A stretch of DNA of 64,000 bases from Notamacropus eugenii (GCF_028372415.1 NC_092872.1:10484001-10548000); one strand, 5' to 3'. Shown: positions 10,370 to 20,599, counted from the first letter of the stretch. Program-made: numbers and translations. The notes: generated by a model not told the origin, from the letters alone.

Positions 10370-10560
10370 GACTAATGGATCAACTGGTGGGCTTGGAATC
10401 AGGAAGACCCAAGTTCAAATCTAGCCTCAGACACTTAGGTCAGGGACTTAACCCCCATTTGCCTCACTTCCTCAACTGTAAAATGGGGACACACTGGAGA
10501 ATGAAACAGCAAACCATTCTAGTGCTTTGCCAAGAAAAGTCCATGGGGTCCTAAAGAGTG
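10370..10560 (+). mobile_element. SINE of the 'ggcaaacc' tail type
   Basis: 'aatcaggaagacccaagttc', 'aaatctagcctcagacactt', then the diagnostic tail 'aacagcaaaccattctagtg' and 'tgccaagaaaagtcc'. Diverged. Confidence 0.75.
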
Positions 10561-10634
10561 CAGGGCCCACCTGGGAGGAAGAATTGAGGGGGAGGCCACA
10601 GGAGGCAACATTCAAATATTCATAATAGTAAATC

Positions 10635-10750
10635 AGGCAGCATGGAATAGTGAAAAGAGAATCAACCTCAAAGCTAGGAAGACTTGGGTTCAGATTCTGC
10701 CTCTGACACACACTGGCTTTGTGACTCTGGCCTTGTCTTTAAATTTCTGG
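10635..10750 (+). mobile_element. SINE head fragment
   Basis: 'ggcagcatggaatagtgaaa', 'gaagacttgggttcagattc' and 'tgcctctgacacacactggc' form the tRNA-like half. The tail is absent. Confidence 0.65.
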
Positions 10751-11097
10751 TGCTTTTGGCAGCTCCCTACAAGGATATCCCTAGGAAGAGTGACTCCCTG
10801 CTCTCCAGGTCTCTCCACGATCTTAAATTGCAGCAGAGAAGGCGTTGAATGCACTATGGAGGATGACATTTTCTCACCTTGGAATGACAGATTGATCCAT
10901 TTCCTAAATTTCCATACTGGGCAGAGAAGGAGTCTGAGGCCCTGGGAAATGGGTGAGCATGAGCATAGCCTGACAGGCACAGAGGTTCGGAAGGGTTGCT
11001 TCTGCTGGTCAATGCTAATCCGACCCAGACAGGATCGATTATTACGACTGCCCTGACCCTCAACACTATCTACACACTAACTGAGGTTAGATGAGAT
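10751..11097. other. Unique sequence
   Basis: The frames at 10721-11056 (+) and 10690-10980 (-) overlap each other and begin in the adjoining SINE, so neither is credible as a gene. Confidence 0.4.
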
Positions 11098-11195
11098 CAG
11101 GAGTGTCGAACCTGCAACCCTCTAGGTACTGAAGGGCGGCCCTTTGACTGAATCCAAACTTGAGGACTTGAGGACCTAGAGGGTCATGAGGCCTG
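11098..11195. mobile_element. Palindromic hAT element, right arm truncated
   Basis: The left end 'caggagtgtcgaacctgc' and middle 'ccctttgactgaatccaaac' match the four fuller copies at 42200, 54433, 58353 and 59402. The right arm stops early ('ggacctagagggtcatgagg'), and no clean 8-bp duplication is visible. Confidence 0.7.
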
Positions 11196-11509
11196 GATTA
11201 GATGTAAATTTTAAAGTACTAGGAAGAGTACAAGCCATGCACAATTTATGACAGTGGGACAAAGGTCTAAATCCAGGCAGCTTGAGGAGACTTTGAGGTA
11301 GAAACGGGCACTTTCAGTGAGGGCAGGCTCACACGGGGCTGTATGGAGAGCAGGGTTCAAGAGAAAGAGAAGGATCTCAGTGAATGGAGACCAAGAAGCA
11401 ACGGAAAAACTCAAGGAGGCAGAAGACACAGGAAGGAGCAGAGAGCAGGCCAGTCTGGCTGGCACCAGAATGGGGAGGGGGCATAGCTCAAAACAAGAAT
11501 GAAAAGTAC
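11196..11509. other. Probable L2-derived antisense sequence
   Basis: 'ggaggcagaagacacaggaa' and 'gcaggccagtctggctggca' vaguely resemble antisense L2. No gene evidence. Confidence 0.35.
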
Positions 11510-11725
11510 TGGCCCTGGAGTCAGGAGGGCCTGCATTCAAATCCTGCCTCAGACACTCACTAGCTGTGTGACCCTGGGCAAGTCACTTTACTCTGTCTGC
11601 CTTAGTTTTCTCATCTATAGAATAAGCTGGAGAAAGAAATGGCAAACCACTCCAGGATCTTTGCCAAGAAAACCCCAATAGGGTCACAAAAAGTCAGACA
11701 CAACTGGAAGTGACTGAACAAAAGA
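11510..11725 (+). mobile_element. Full SINE of the 'ggcaaacc' tail type
   Basis: A well preserved copy with head 'ccctggagtcaggagggcct', B-box-like 'ttcaaatcctgcctcagaca' and 'tgtgtgaccctgggcaagtc'. The tail is 'gaaatggcaaaccactccag', 'tgccaagaaaaccccaatag', 'cagacacaactggaagtgac'. Confidence 0.92.
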
Positions 11726-11844
11726 TAGGGTGACATTTAAAAGAATTTTGATCTAGCACTAGAGGTTCAGGTTCCAGGACAAGGTGGTTGGGGGAGAATT
11801 CGGATCCTTGGATGCAGGCTCATGGAGTTTTGAGGTAATCTAGC

Positions 11845-11935
11845 TCATCTTTCTTCTTCTGTGGCAGATGAGTAAACTGAGGCTCAGAGAGGTCAAGGGA
11901 CTCATCCTAGATCACACAGAAAGTGGCATCAATTA
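11845..11935 (-). mobile_element. SINE fragment, antisense
   Basis: 'gcagatgagtaaactgaggc' and 'tcagagaggtcaagggactc' are the antisense middle of a MIR-like SINE. Confidence 0.7.
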
Positions 11936-11939
11936 AGAA

Positions 11940-12900
11940 GCATTTATTCAGTCCCTTACACATTCTTAGTACAAAGTGCTGGGAATACAAATGTGGATGT
12001 GCCAAAGGGGCACAACACGTGAACACATGTATGTATTGAACAGAGAACACTGAGTCAGGAGAAAGCACTAACAGCTAGGTTTTGTAGAGGAGAGGGGAAG
12101 GGAGTTGAATTTTGAAGGAAGACAAGGACTAAGAGGCAAAGACGAGGAGGGAGGGCATTCCAGGCATGAAGAATGGCTTATGAGAATGCAGGGAACAATG
12201 AGTAGTCTAGTCTAGCTGGAATGTAGAGTTTGTAAAGGAGAGAAGATAAAAAAAAGGTTGGAGCCTGGTTTTTAGTGTTTGGTCATTTTTTTGGTCATTT
12301 GGTCATTTTTCAGTTGTGTCTATCTCTCCGTGACCCCTTCTTTTTTGGGGGTGGAATGGGTTTTTTGGCAAAGACGCTGGAATGGTTTTTCACTTCCTTC
12401 TTCAACTCATATTATAGATAAGGAAACTAAAGCAGAATTAAGTGACTTGTTCAGGGTCATACAGTTGATAAGTGTGTGAGGTTGGATTTGAATTCAGATC
12501 TTCCTGACTACATTGTGCCACCTTGCTGCCCCTTAAATGAAAGTCAAAGAGTTTGTGTTTTATCCTAGAGGTAAAGGGGAGCCATCAAACCTTGTTGAGC
12601 TGGGATGTGAAATAACTAGATGTATGCCTTAAGAAAATTATTTTGGGAAGGAACCAGTAGATGTGGAGAGACTGAAGATGAAAGAAAGGGAGTGATAGAA
12701 GGAACAAGCTCCCAGAGAGAATGGGAGGGAATGAATTGAGATCAGAGACCTAAGTAGAGCCTTTGTCTTGTCAGGAGCCACCTCTTTCCTCAGGGTCAGC
12801 AGTAAAGAAGAAAGGATGGGTGAAGATGGAAAGGGGTTTTGAGCTGTGGAGTAGGGATGTCAAAGGGGTTCAACCTTTCTTTTCAGTAAAGTGGGAATTA
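11940..12900 (-). mobile_element. L2 LINE 3' part, antisense, split by a SINE
   Basis: It begins with the L2 3' end ('aagcatttattcagtccctt', 'agtacaaagtgctgggaata'). It continues through 'gggagggcattccaggcatg' and resumes after the nested SINE with 'gtgttttatcctagaggtaa' and 'ggggagccatcaaac'. The coding sense of the L2 is the minus strand, and it is broken by many changes. Confidence 0.8.
12275..12533 (-). mobile_element. SINE of the 'ggcaaacc' tail type inside L2
   Basis: Antisense copy running from 'catttttcagttgtgtctat' through 'gataaggaaactaaagcaga' to 'cattgtgccaccttgctgcc'. It interrupts the antisense L2 and is therefore younger than that L2. Confidence 0.9.
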
Positions 12901-13510
12901 GGACATCTGCTGAGAGATAGGAGGTGGGGTGTTGTTAGGTGACTGAAAGGAGAAGAGGTGATAGGGGAAATAGGATGGATGGTCAATCAAGTAAGAGTAA
13001 GCTTTTCTATGAAGGTTCAGCTGAGGTCAGATAAGATGCCATGGCAGTTGACCTGATCAATATGGTGGTGTGACATCCTTCAACAGCCTTCAGCAGACCA
13101 GGAATACCAGCTGGTTGAGGTGGACAGTACTGGTGGTGGTGGTGATCCATTACTGAGGATTTCCAGGGCATAATTGGTAAGATAGGAAGTGAGTCACATG
13201 TGGAGAACCATGTGTATGTAGTGAGTATACTCCATCCTCACTCTCTTAGATCAATGCCTGTTACATCTGTCTCTCAGGGTTCTGGAGGTGCCTTGAAGGT
13301 TTGGGGATGTTTCTTCTCTACTGCTATGAAGTTAAAGGTCACATGGCTGCTGGATAAATCCAGCTACTCTTGAGCTAGGTCTTAATGTCATTCCCTTACT
13401 CTTTGAGGCATCAGGGCTGAACTGATTGAAAAATTCTGTTGTTGGGTTGATAGGATACTCAGATGTCACTTGCCCAACCTTCTGAAATTTGCAAGATTGG
13501 AGTCTCCAAT
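12901..13510 (-). mobile_element. Possible upstream L2 sequence, antisense
   Basis: Purine-rich text ('ggtgactgaaaggagaagag', 'gaaggttcagctgaggtcag') continues the flavour of the antisense L2, but I cannot align it with confidence. It may simply be unique DNA. Confidence 0.3.
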
Positions 13511-13514
13511 TCCT

Positions 13515-13769
13515 TCACCTAAAATGGAAAGGAAATGCACAGATCAAAGAGCAGGACTCAGTATTCCCATGAGGACTTGTCAGCCTCGGCGAGGAATGCC
13601 CAAGGCCTCTCTCCTCATAGAATTGTCTCTCACTAGACACCATCAGTAAAAGAATAAAACCAAGAAGAGAGTAGCCAAAAAAAATGAGCAGGATGAGGCA
13701 TACCAAGGCCTTTTTGAAGGCGCCCCAGTTCCAGGTACACAGACAACCAAAAAGGTTTCTCCTAACCAT
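13515..13769 (-). other. Minus-strand frame with a membrane-like segment
   Basis: An 84-codon open frame whose residues about 17-43 form a strongly hydrophobic stretch after a Lys-Lys ('FKKALVCLILLIFFGYSLLG'), followed by a polar tail. It would look like a type II or single-pass small membrane protein. I do not recognise it. There is no homologue, conserved start context or splice evidence, and hydrophobic frames arise by chance in T-rich DNA. Low-confidence candidate only. Confidence 0.15.
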
Positions 13770-13839
13770 GTGGTTAGCAGACTGGATCCTATCCCAGACT
13801 ACCTAAGCATGTTCCAATGGGCCCCTTGGAGGTGCTCAC

Positions 13840-13905
13840 CTTACACAGCATCACCACTCTCCTGAAATCAGTGTCCCCCAGCACTTCCAGAGGGAGGGAC
13901 TTTGT
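13840..13905 (-). other. Exon-like segment with donor motif, minus strand
   Basis: On the minus strand a frame reading 'SLPLEVLGDTDFRRVVMLCK' runs up to a good donor, 'tgtaag|gtgagc'. The upstream acceptor 'cacacatacag' is weak because it lacks a pyrimidine tract. No protein family is recognised. Confidence 0.18.
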
Positions 13906-13980
13906 AAGATGTGCTCTGTATGTGTGTCAGGCTTCACAATAATATATAATTTAGTTGGTTAATTATCGGATCAAGATCTT

Positions 13981-14329
13981 TTAAGGGAAGAGAGTGAGGC
14001 TAGAGTAAGGGTGAAATCCATGGACAACAGGAAGGGATGGAGGGAACAGAAGTTGTGGTGGAGGTAAAGACTAGATTTTGGAGGAGTGAGGCAGAGGGAG
14101 AGGTGAAAGGACCAAAGAATTTTCTATAATCAGAATTTAGAGTCATGAAAGTGACACATTTGGGTGATGATGAAACCTATGGTATATGGCCATCACTGTG
14201 GTTGGCTGAAGTTGAATGAAGCTATGAGGCACAGAAACTAAGGAATCCAATGACCTGAGAGGTCAGGGTGTTTGAGAAACCTCTAGGTCTATCAGAGTCA
14301 GAGTCCTCCTCCCCTCTGACCCATGTGAC
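13981..14329. other. Unassigned, perhaps LINE-derived
   Basis: 'gaacagaagttgtggtggag' and 'gaggcagagggagaggtgaa' have the look of antisense L2 5' sequence, but this is not firm. Confidence 0.3.
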
Positions 14330-14690
14330 CTGTATGATCTTGAGTAACTGATAACCCACGAAAATTCTGGTTAAATTTAATGAGATGAATTTTCATAGGC
14401 ATAAATTCAAAGTCTTACATTTGGGTTAAAAAAAGCCAACTTTACAAGTACAAGATAAGGGAGGTGTGGATGGGCATCAGTTCAAATTTATAAAAAAAAA
14501 AGTAAATGTTTTACTGTACTATATATTTAAAATGAGTCATTTGTAGGACATGGCAGTCCCCAAGGCAACGATATCTTGACTATATCAAGAGAGGCCGTGT
14601 ACTTTTGAGCAAGGAGATAGTTTTACTGTACTTTGCCTTGGTCAGATTACATCTAGGAGGTAGTCGGTTCCCTGTTACTTAAGGTCTTTT
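14330..14690 (+). mobile_element. L3/CR1 LINE, sense, internal 3' region
   Basis: 'aaagtcttacatttgggtta', 'gccaactttacaagtacaag', 'tatcaagagaggccgtgtac' and 'tttgccttggtcagattaca' occur in L3 order. This is the end of the reverse transcriptase frame or just beyond it, and it is full of stops. Confidence 0.75.
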
Positions 14691-14734
14691 TAGTAGAGAG
14701 GGCAGGGATAGTTCACTTTTCTTGTCGCAGTCCT

Positions 14735-14805
14735 CATGCCTGGCAGCATGATGCCTGGCACACAGTAGGTACTTAATATAAGCTTATTGATTGATTGGTG
14801 TTATC
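14735..14805 (+). mobile_element. L2-type 3' terminus, sense
   Basis: 'tgcctggcacacagtaggta' and 'cttaatataagcttattgat' are the conserved L2 3' tail, ending in 'gattgattgg'. Confidence 0.8.
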
Positions 14806-14879
14806 AGGAAGATTCTCTGTCAAGAACAAGGTGGAGGAGATGGCCTCAAAGTTTTCATCCAACTTGGAGATTCCTTGGT

Positions 14880-15000
14880 TCCAATTTCTTTATTTCACTG
14901 CAGACAGGGGAAGTGACTTGCCCAGGGTCACCTGACAGAGTCAGGCCTGAACTCAGGTCTTCAGATTCACAATCCCATGCTCTTTCTACACCTCCCCACC
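14880..15000 (-). mobile_element. SINE fragment, antisense
   Basis: 'ggggaagtgacttgcccagg' and 'gaactcaggtcttcagattc' with 'catgctctttctacacctcc' at the inverted head. Confidence 0.8.
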
Positions 15001-15044
15001 CCCACTGGGTGTGCTTTGTTGCCCTCTCCTGACCATACTCTACT

Positions 15045-15260
15045 TTGTCAAGTTCTCTCCTAAAAGCTTGGTGCCCAGAACTGGACACAGCACTACATGT
15101 GTATCTAACAAAGGCATGGGACATAGAGATGACTGTGGGACCGTCATCTCTCCTTCTTCGGACACTGCTTTTTTTTGTTCTGTTTAGGATTTTCATCACT
15201 TTTTTGTCTGCCTGGTCACACTCATGGCTTATACTGAGCTTTCTCTCCACCTGACGCAGT
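15045..15260 (-). mobile_element. L3/CR1 fragment, antisense
   Basis: 'cttggtgcccagaactggac', 'acagcactacatgtgtatct' and 'catcacttttttgtctgcct' match the antisense L3 block also seen at 39050-39170. Confidence 0.7.
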
Positions 15261-15765
15261 CAGATTTCTGCCCTTGACTCCCACTGGTTGGCAGCACCGA
15301 TGCTCTCAGGAGGTCAGGCAGGAAGTGAGTCTCCTGATACCCTTGTCTGCTTCAGAAAAAATTGGCCCTCAGGGGGTCCCCACTGTGTTGGTCATGGAAG
15401 CCTGGAAGCTAATGTCTGAGCCTGGGGATAATCCCCTGCTAATGAGGGGAAAAGCAGCTGGTATGAAAACAGCCCTGGAACCCATGCTGAGCTCAGGATG
15501 AACTCCTAGCTCACTGGGGATGGGAACTGAATACTAGGGAAACCACCCCCTCCTCTGCCCTCATCCCCAGATTTGAGAATGTCTGTCCTTCTGACTTTCT
15601 AAGTCTCAAAGGCCCCGCTAAAGAGATCGAGACTTGGGTCAGAACCCTGGGTTTATGGACTGATGTGCTAGGAGAAATCTCCTCTAGATTCAAGGGGAAT
15701 AAATGGGGTATTAGATCTCATAGGAAATACTAGAAATGATGTCCTTAAATATCTTCCAAAGTAGT
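15261..15765. other. Unique sequence
   Basis: The open frame at 15274-15501 (+) has no recognisable domain and no splice context. Nothing else is seen. Confidence 0.35.
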
Positions 15766-15769
15766 CTGT

Positions 15770-15840
15770 CTTCCCTTCCTTCCTTCCTTCCCCCTTCCTT
15801 CCTCCCTTCCTTCTTTCCTTTCCTTTCTCTTCTCTCTGTC
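15770..15840. repeat. (CTTC)n pyrimidine microsatellite
   Basis: Imperfect CTTC/CTTT/CCTT units, all pyrimidine on the + strand. Confidence 0.9.
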
Positions 15841-16235
15841 TCTGCCTCTCTTTACTCCAACTCTCTCTTCTGTTCTTATTAGCTTCCTAAGGGGCAATAA
15901 CTCATCCCGCAGTCCCGTGATGAAGACATAACCAACTGCCAGGAGACGGGGTGTGGGGTGTCGGTGGGTGAGTGAGGGTAGGGTCATGCAACTACATAAC
16001 AAGTGATGCTATGAAGACGAGCAGATAGGAATCCATGGACTGAAGGACCATGGGATGGTGGATGACTAGGGGCAAGGACAAGTCTCTAAGTCAGAGGGTC
16101 TGGGACTCAGATTATTCCACATATGTCTATGTTTTCATTTGGGTGGAAATTGGGTGGGGAAAAGGAGGCTTCCCCAAGAGACTCAGGGTTCTGAGCCCTC
16201 CCATTACCTGGAAAACCCTGCCTTGCAGACTTTAC
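15841..16235. other. Unique sequence
   Basis: No repeat, exon or motif cluster is recognised. Confidence 0.4.
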
Positions 16236-16239
16236 AGGA

Positions 16240-16380
16240 ATCAGATACACGGTCTCCTCCCTGCCTAGCACTCTATCCACTGCACCACACAGCTGCCTTA
16301 ACTTAGAGCGGGAAGGGTCCTTAGGCAGCGTCTCATCCAAGCATTTCATCTTGAAGCTGAGAAACGAAGACCCAGTTAGT
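16240..16380 (-). mobile_element. SINE fragments, antisense
   Basis: 'gcactctatccactgcacca' and 'cacagctgcct' form an inverted tRNA-like head. 'ttagagcgggaagggtcctt' onward is an L3/MIR-type tail. Confidence 0.65.
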
Positions 16381-16690
16381 CAATCAACATTTATTAAGCA
16401 CTGACTGTGTACCAGGCATTGGGCTAAGTGCGGGGTTACAAAAATATAATCCCTGCCCCCAAGGAGCTCACGGTCTAACGGGACAGACAACAAGTAAACA
16501 AATACATATGAAACAAACTATATACAGGATAAAAACAAAACATAATGAGGAGAAGGACGGTGCTGGATTAAGGGAGGCTGGGAAAGGCTTCCTGTAGAAG
16601 GGGGGATTTTAGTTGGGTCAGTAGTGAGAAAAAAGAAGAGAGAACATTGCCGGGAGAGTCAGAGAAAATGCCCAGAGCCCAGAGAGTGAG
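16381..16690 (-). mobile_element. L2 LINE 3' end, antisense
   Basis: A clear run: 'caacatttattaagcactga', 'ccaggcattgggctaagtgc', 'tgcccccaaggagctcacgg', 'ggaaaggcttcctgtagaag'. Confidence 0.88.
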
Positions 16691-16849
16691 ACAGCAATCA
16701 ACTTGCCCAAGGTCACACGCATGGAGTTGACCTAGCTCCTCCTTGCCTTTTTTGTACTAGACCCCAATGCTTCTCCCCAAGGTCCTGCAGGACTACAGGG
16801 CTTGGTTAAAACCCATTTCTGCCCTCCAGGAGGGCAGATATCCCTCTAG

Positions 16850-17100
16850 GCCCAGGCCCAACCCGGCACCTCTGGGGCTTGAGTTTTGGAAGTGGCAGAG
16901 ACTTGTCTTTCTGGGCAACTGGGGAGTACCACTGATAAAGACAGCGATCCGAGTGACATTTATACCACACCTGGGGGCCATATCCTCACCAAATAGCATA
17001 CCCGAGACCACATATGGAGGATTAAAATATGAAATAGTGGACGTCATGGGGGGCTATAAAGATTTTACTGCCTAGCGTCTGGGCTCAACACATGGTTCAA
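16850..17100 (+). promoter_or_regulatory. Candidate regulatory block: CArG-like, CRE-like and TATA motifs
   Basis: Unique, slightly CpG-richer DNA. In order: 'ccatatcctc' (16979), 'ccaaatagca' (16989), an E-box 'catatg' (17011), 'gacgtcat' (17040-17047), and TATAAA (17055-17060) about 30 bp upstream of a possible start near 17085. The spacing of the CRE half-site and TATA suits a promoter, but no exon or transcript signal is seen downstream. Confidence 0.3.
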
Positions 17101-17237
17101 GGCAGAGGGAGCTTGGGGGAGGGGGAGGGAAGGCAGGTCTTCCTAAACCTGTAGTAATAAAAACTTTATATGCCTTCCCTCAGCCCCCCAGCCCTCAGCC
17201 CCAACCCCTCACCCCACTGCCAGGGATTGGATCTCCG

Positions 17238-17247
17238 CCAAATATGG
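17238..17247. promoter_or_regulatory. Perfect CArG box (SRF-type)
   Basis: CCAAATATGG matches CC(A/T)6GG exactly. It lies 180 bp downstream of the TATA motif in the preceding entry, in non-repeat sequence. A single 10-mer is weak evidence alone. Confidence 0.4.
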
Positions 17248-17267
17248 AACTTATTTTGCTGGTGAAT

Positions 17268-17328
17268 TTCATGTACACACCCGTGCTTGAGAATGTGTGC
17301 GCGCACACACACAGACACACACACTCCA
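17268..17328. repeat. Short CA-rich repeat
   Basis: 'gtgtgcgcgcacacacacag' and a following 'acacacacac' run. Alternating purine-pyrimidine. Confidence 0.75.
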
Positions 17329-17334
17329 TAACCA

Positions 17335-17480
17335 CACAGATTAAAATTGTAGAATATTAGAATTGGAAAGGCCCCTAGAACATAAGGAATAAAGCATCCA
17401 ATCTAGGATAAGGTCTTAGAATATAGATTGTTAGAGCTAAGAAGGAACCTTAGAGTAAGAATTTTAGATCTGAAAGGGAC
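17335..17480. repeat. L3-tail minisatellite, + orientation as at 4375
   Basis: Three to four diverged units: 'tagaatattagaattggaaa', 'cttagaatatagattgttag', 'agagtaagaattttagatct'. Same family as the array at 4375-4745. Confidence 0.65.
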
Positions 17481-17489
17481 CTCGAGTGG

Positions 17490-18200
17490 CGAAAAGGGGC
17501 GGGGGGAGGGTGGGAATCATGGAAAGCTTTCTGGAGGAGGTGGCATTTGTGTTGGGCTTAAGAACAAGAAGAGAATGAGTAAAATTTCAAAAGCTAAAGG
17601 AAAAGGGATGGCTTTCTAGGAAATATTATTCAGGAAAAGTGTGAGCAAAGACAAGGTGGTTGGAATACACAAGCTACGTGTGGGGAACAATAACCCATTG
17701 TGACTGGAGCATAAAGTTTTGAAGGTCAGCAGTAGGAGGTAGATTGGAAAGGTAAGGAAGGTAGCACCAAATTATGGAGGGTTCTGAAGACCAGACCAGG
17801 GAGTTTGGATTGTACTCTAGAAGTAAGAGAGGAGACATGGAAAGCTTTTGAGCAGAGAAGGAACACAATCTGTGCAAAATGATTCTAAAACATGTTAAGG
17901 AAGTATTGGAATGGGGAGACTGGGAAAGGGGCAAAGTCTGTTAGCCAGCAGTAATGGGAGCCCATACAAGACAGGCAACAGTGGGGCTGAGGAAAGGATG
18001 GATACCAGATGTATTATAGAGACAGACCATGTGCCATTTGGTAACCGAGAAGGGAAGTAGAGGGAGGCATCAAAGATGAGCCAAAGGTCTAAAGAGAGGA
18101 CTCTAGGGGCATGGCAGTGTCATTGATAAGAAGAATAAAATTGAGGCAAGAGGAGGTGTTTGGAGGGGAAAAAATGGAGAAGAGTAGGTTTTCATGGAAA
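17490..18200 (-). mobile_element. L2 LINE, antisense
   Basis: 'ggaaagctttctggaggagg', 'ggaaaggtaaggaaggtagc', 'agggagtttggattgtactc' and 'acatggaaagcttttgagca' correspond in order to the antisense L2 3' UTR and end of ORF2. Highly diverged. Confidence 0.75.
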
Positions 18201-18204
18201 GAGC

Positions 18205-18380
18205 ACAGAGGTAGGAGCTAGGTGATTTAATTTTGGATTCCAGTGTTCTACTGTTCTCAACCTATGTGATCTTGGACAAGGCTTTTGGGTACATGGGACC
18301 TCCGTTTCTTCATCTATAAAATGAAAGGATCAAACTAGATAATCTATAGTGACACCTAATCTGGGACATTCAGATAGAGC
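18205..18380 (+). mobile_element. SINE, diverged
   Basis: 'catggaaagagcacagaggt', 'tatgtgatcttggacaaggc' and 'tttcttcatctataaaatga' follow SINE order. Confidence 0.7.
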
Positions 18381-18644
18381 CAATGGAGACCATGGGATTT
18401 AGTGCTGTAAGGGATCTTAGAAATCATTAAGATGTGAGTCTGGGGCTTAGGAGAGGTCAGGGCAGAGAGAGGTGTTTGGAATCATCTATATAAAGATGTT
18501 ACTTGAAGACACTAGAACAAATGAAATTACTTATGGAGATTTTGTAGAGAAAGAAGGAAAAGAGGCTAAAGACAGAAACTTGGTGAACACTCGATTCAAG
18601 AGGTTGGGAAGAAGATGTACATTTATAGTGGTCATAGGTTGCTG
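18381..18644. other. Possible L2 continuation
   Basis: 'gaatcatctatataaagatg' and the open frame at 18472-18687 resemble antisense L2 5' text. Not a credible gene. Confidence 0.35.
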
Positions 18645-18850
18645 TGTTTGTCCTTCGTTCTCAAAGAGGACCATGACATCAAGATGATGACATGACTTGC
18701 AAATGACTGATTTGAGTGAGCGAGGGCTGTGCAAGGTCGCCAACTTCACTTTCTTCTCCTGAGCCATCTGGATCCAGTGGCCTGATATTCATCAGGACCA
18801 CTAGAGGTGGCCCAGGATGCAATGTGAGACCCTAGCCCTTTCAGGCAAAG
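18645..18850 (-). mobile_element. Third SINE-like family, antisense
   Basis: 'tttgtccttcgttctcaaag', 'aggaccatgacatcaagatg', 'gggctgtgcaaggtcgccaa' and 'gagccatctggatccagtgg' are the reverse complement of the + copy at 41885-42055. A third, partial copy lies at 32985-33085. Confidence 0.8.
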
Positions 18851-18954
18851 GTCTTATTATATTCTCATTTGAGTGAGTTACACCCATTCAATGAATAGGC
18901 TTCTTTCCATAGTTACTCAAGGAATGGTCCCTTTAATTGAAAAAAAATCAAACT

Positions 18955-19205
18955 GGGAGGGGAAGACCCTCAGGCTTCCTGGGCAAGAGAGAAACAATTA
19001 CTATTGATCATAGGAGACTTGACTGAAGGAACTGGGAAAGGCTTAGTCCTCGGAAGACTTAGCAGGGGAATGTGATTGGGGTCTTCAAATATTGGAAGGC
19101 CTGTTATGTGGATGAGCTTTGCTCTGTGCTTGGCTCCAGAGGGGAAAACAAGGAATAGTGAGAAGATATAAGTCACATTGAGGTTGAATTTGAACTTGTC
19201 TTCCT
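18955..19205 (+). mobile_element. L3/CR1 LINE, sense
   Basis: 'ggtcttcaaatattggaagg', 'cctgttatgtggatgagctt' and 'tggctccagaggggaaaaca' are the L3 block before the 3' end. Confidence 0.8.
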
Positions 19206-19207
19206 TA

Positions 19208-19450
19208 CTCTGAGCAGTCAAGTGTTGGGCTTGGAATCGAGAAGACCCATCTTCATGGTTCCAAATCTAACCTTAGACTCTTACTAGTCATATGACCTTG
19301 GACAAGTCATTGAACCCTCTTTGCCTTTCTTCTTCATCTGTAAAAAATGAGTTGGAGAAGGAAATGGCGAACCACTCCAGTATTTTTGCTAAGAAAACCC
19401 CAAAATAGGGTCACAAAGAGTTGGACACAACTGAAAATGACCAAACAACT
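19208..19450 (+). mobile_element. SINE of the 'ggcaaacc' tail type
   Basis: 'ttggaatcgagaagacccat', 'gaccttggacaagtcattga', 'gaaatggcgaaccactccag' and 'aaagagttggacacaactga'. It abuts the preceding L3. Confidence 0.92.
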
Positions 19451-20380
19451 TCGTGACTCTAGACTTAGCACTTTCTCCAAAGTGCCATGTATTTTGTGTA
19501 TCCACGTTGGTTGTCTATGTTCCTCTGGGGTGGGGGGAGGGTGGGAATGCAAAGGTAAATCTGAAATCTCTTTCTTCAAGGGGGATTTGATTCCTTTGAT
19601 TCCAGAGGGGATATGCCGAACTAAACAATTCCATCTGCCCCTCTGATTTATTGTTCATATAATAATTTTTAGGTTCAGGCTCCTTCCCTGGTCGCCATCT
19701 TCCAAAGAGGAAGGGGTGCAGCTCACCCAAAGACTTGGCTCCTTCCCACCAAATTTTAGTTACACAGAAGAATATCACAAAGAATGAATAACAAATAAAA
19801 CTCTTATCTAAACAGATAGAGAAAAGAAATCAGGAAAGTTGTATAGGTTAGAACACAGCACACAATGCACAGGATGAATGAGCTCTCCCACTGGGAGAAA
19901 GATACCTTAATTCAACCAATAAAGTCCTTGATCTTACCCAAGAAAAATTCTCCAAAGTTTTTAACAAGGCAAACTGAAAATCAGGAGCATGTTGAGATGC
20001 CAGTTGCTCCACATGTCTGCCACTTCCCAAAATATATTCTCTTTCTCTCCAGATCTCTTCTGAAAAGGATCTGGGACCATGTGGGTCCTCCATCAAAGCA
20101 CAAAGCAAGAAAAAGTTTTCTCCTCTCCCAAGCTCTCATGCCAACTCTTTCCATTACAAACTCAGCGTTGAATAATCATTCTCTATACCAGTGGTGTGCA
20201 TCTTTTACAAATGAACTAGATGTGAACCTTACTAAACTTTAAAAAAAAATAAAGCAAGCTGTTATGCAATAGAGATCTGCAAGTTAACATATAATCTTTT
20301 TTCTATTATATTTTTATATTGAAATATTCTTTTTCTGGTGTTCATTATATTCAGAATTTTAAAAAATAGTTTTTTAAAAG
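19451..20380. other. Unassigned sequence, possibly LTR-like
   Basis: Contains 'taacaaataaaactcttatc' and 'ccaataaagtccttgatctt' (two AATAAA-like signals) in a stretch with long open frames on both strands. I could not find paired LTR ends or a primer-binding site, so no element is called. Confidence 0.3.
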
Positions 20381-20384
20381 TGAC

Positions 20385-20480
20385 AGTTTGCTTCCTTAAA
20401 GTAGAATGAGCTGCCTTGGAAGACAACGGGTTCCCTGTTACTGGAATTTTTTGTGTGAAACCCGTGTGAAACCTGGATGA
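20385..20480 (+). mobile_element. L3/CR1 3' fragment, sense
   Basis: 'agaatgagctgccttggaag' and 'acaacgggttccctgttact' match the conserved L3 3' segment. Confidence 0.6.
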
Positions 20481-20599
20481 ACATTTGTTGGCAGTGGTGA
20501 AAGAAAAGTCATTCTCTACAGTAATAGGGCTAGATATGTTGAGTTCTTCCATGTTCTAAGATTCTGGGCTCTTCTGGTTCTGGTCCAACCCAAACCCAA

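Noticed and set aside
11555..11590. tRNA-like B-box motifs
   Set aside because: All such motifs in the window lie in SINE heads; none has a complete cloverleaf or its own terminator.
19451..20380. Endogenous retrovirus LTR
   Set aside because: AATAAA-like signals are present, but no paired termini, primer-binding site or polypurine tract could be found.
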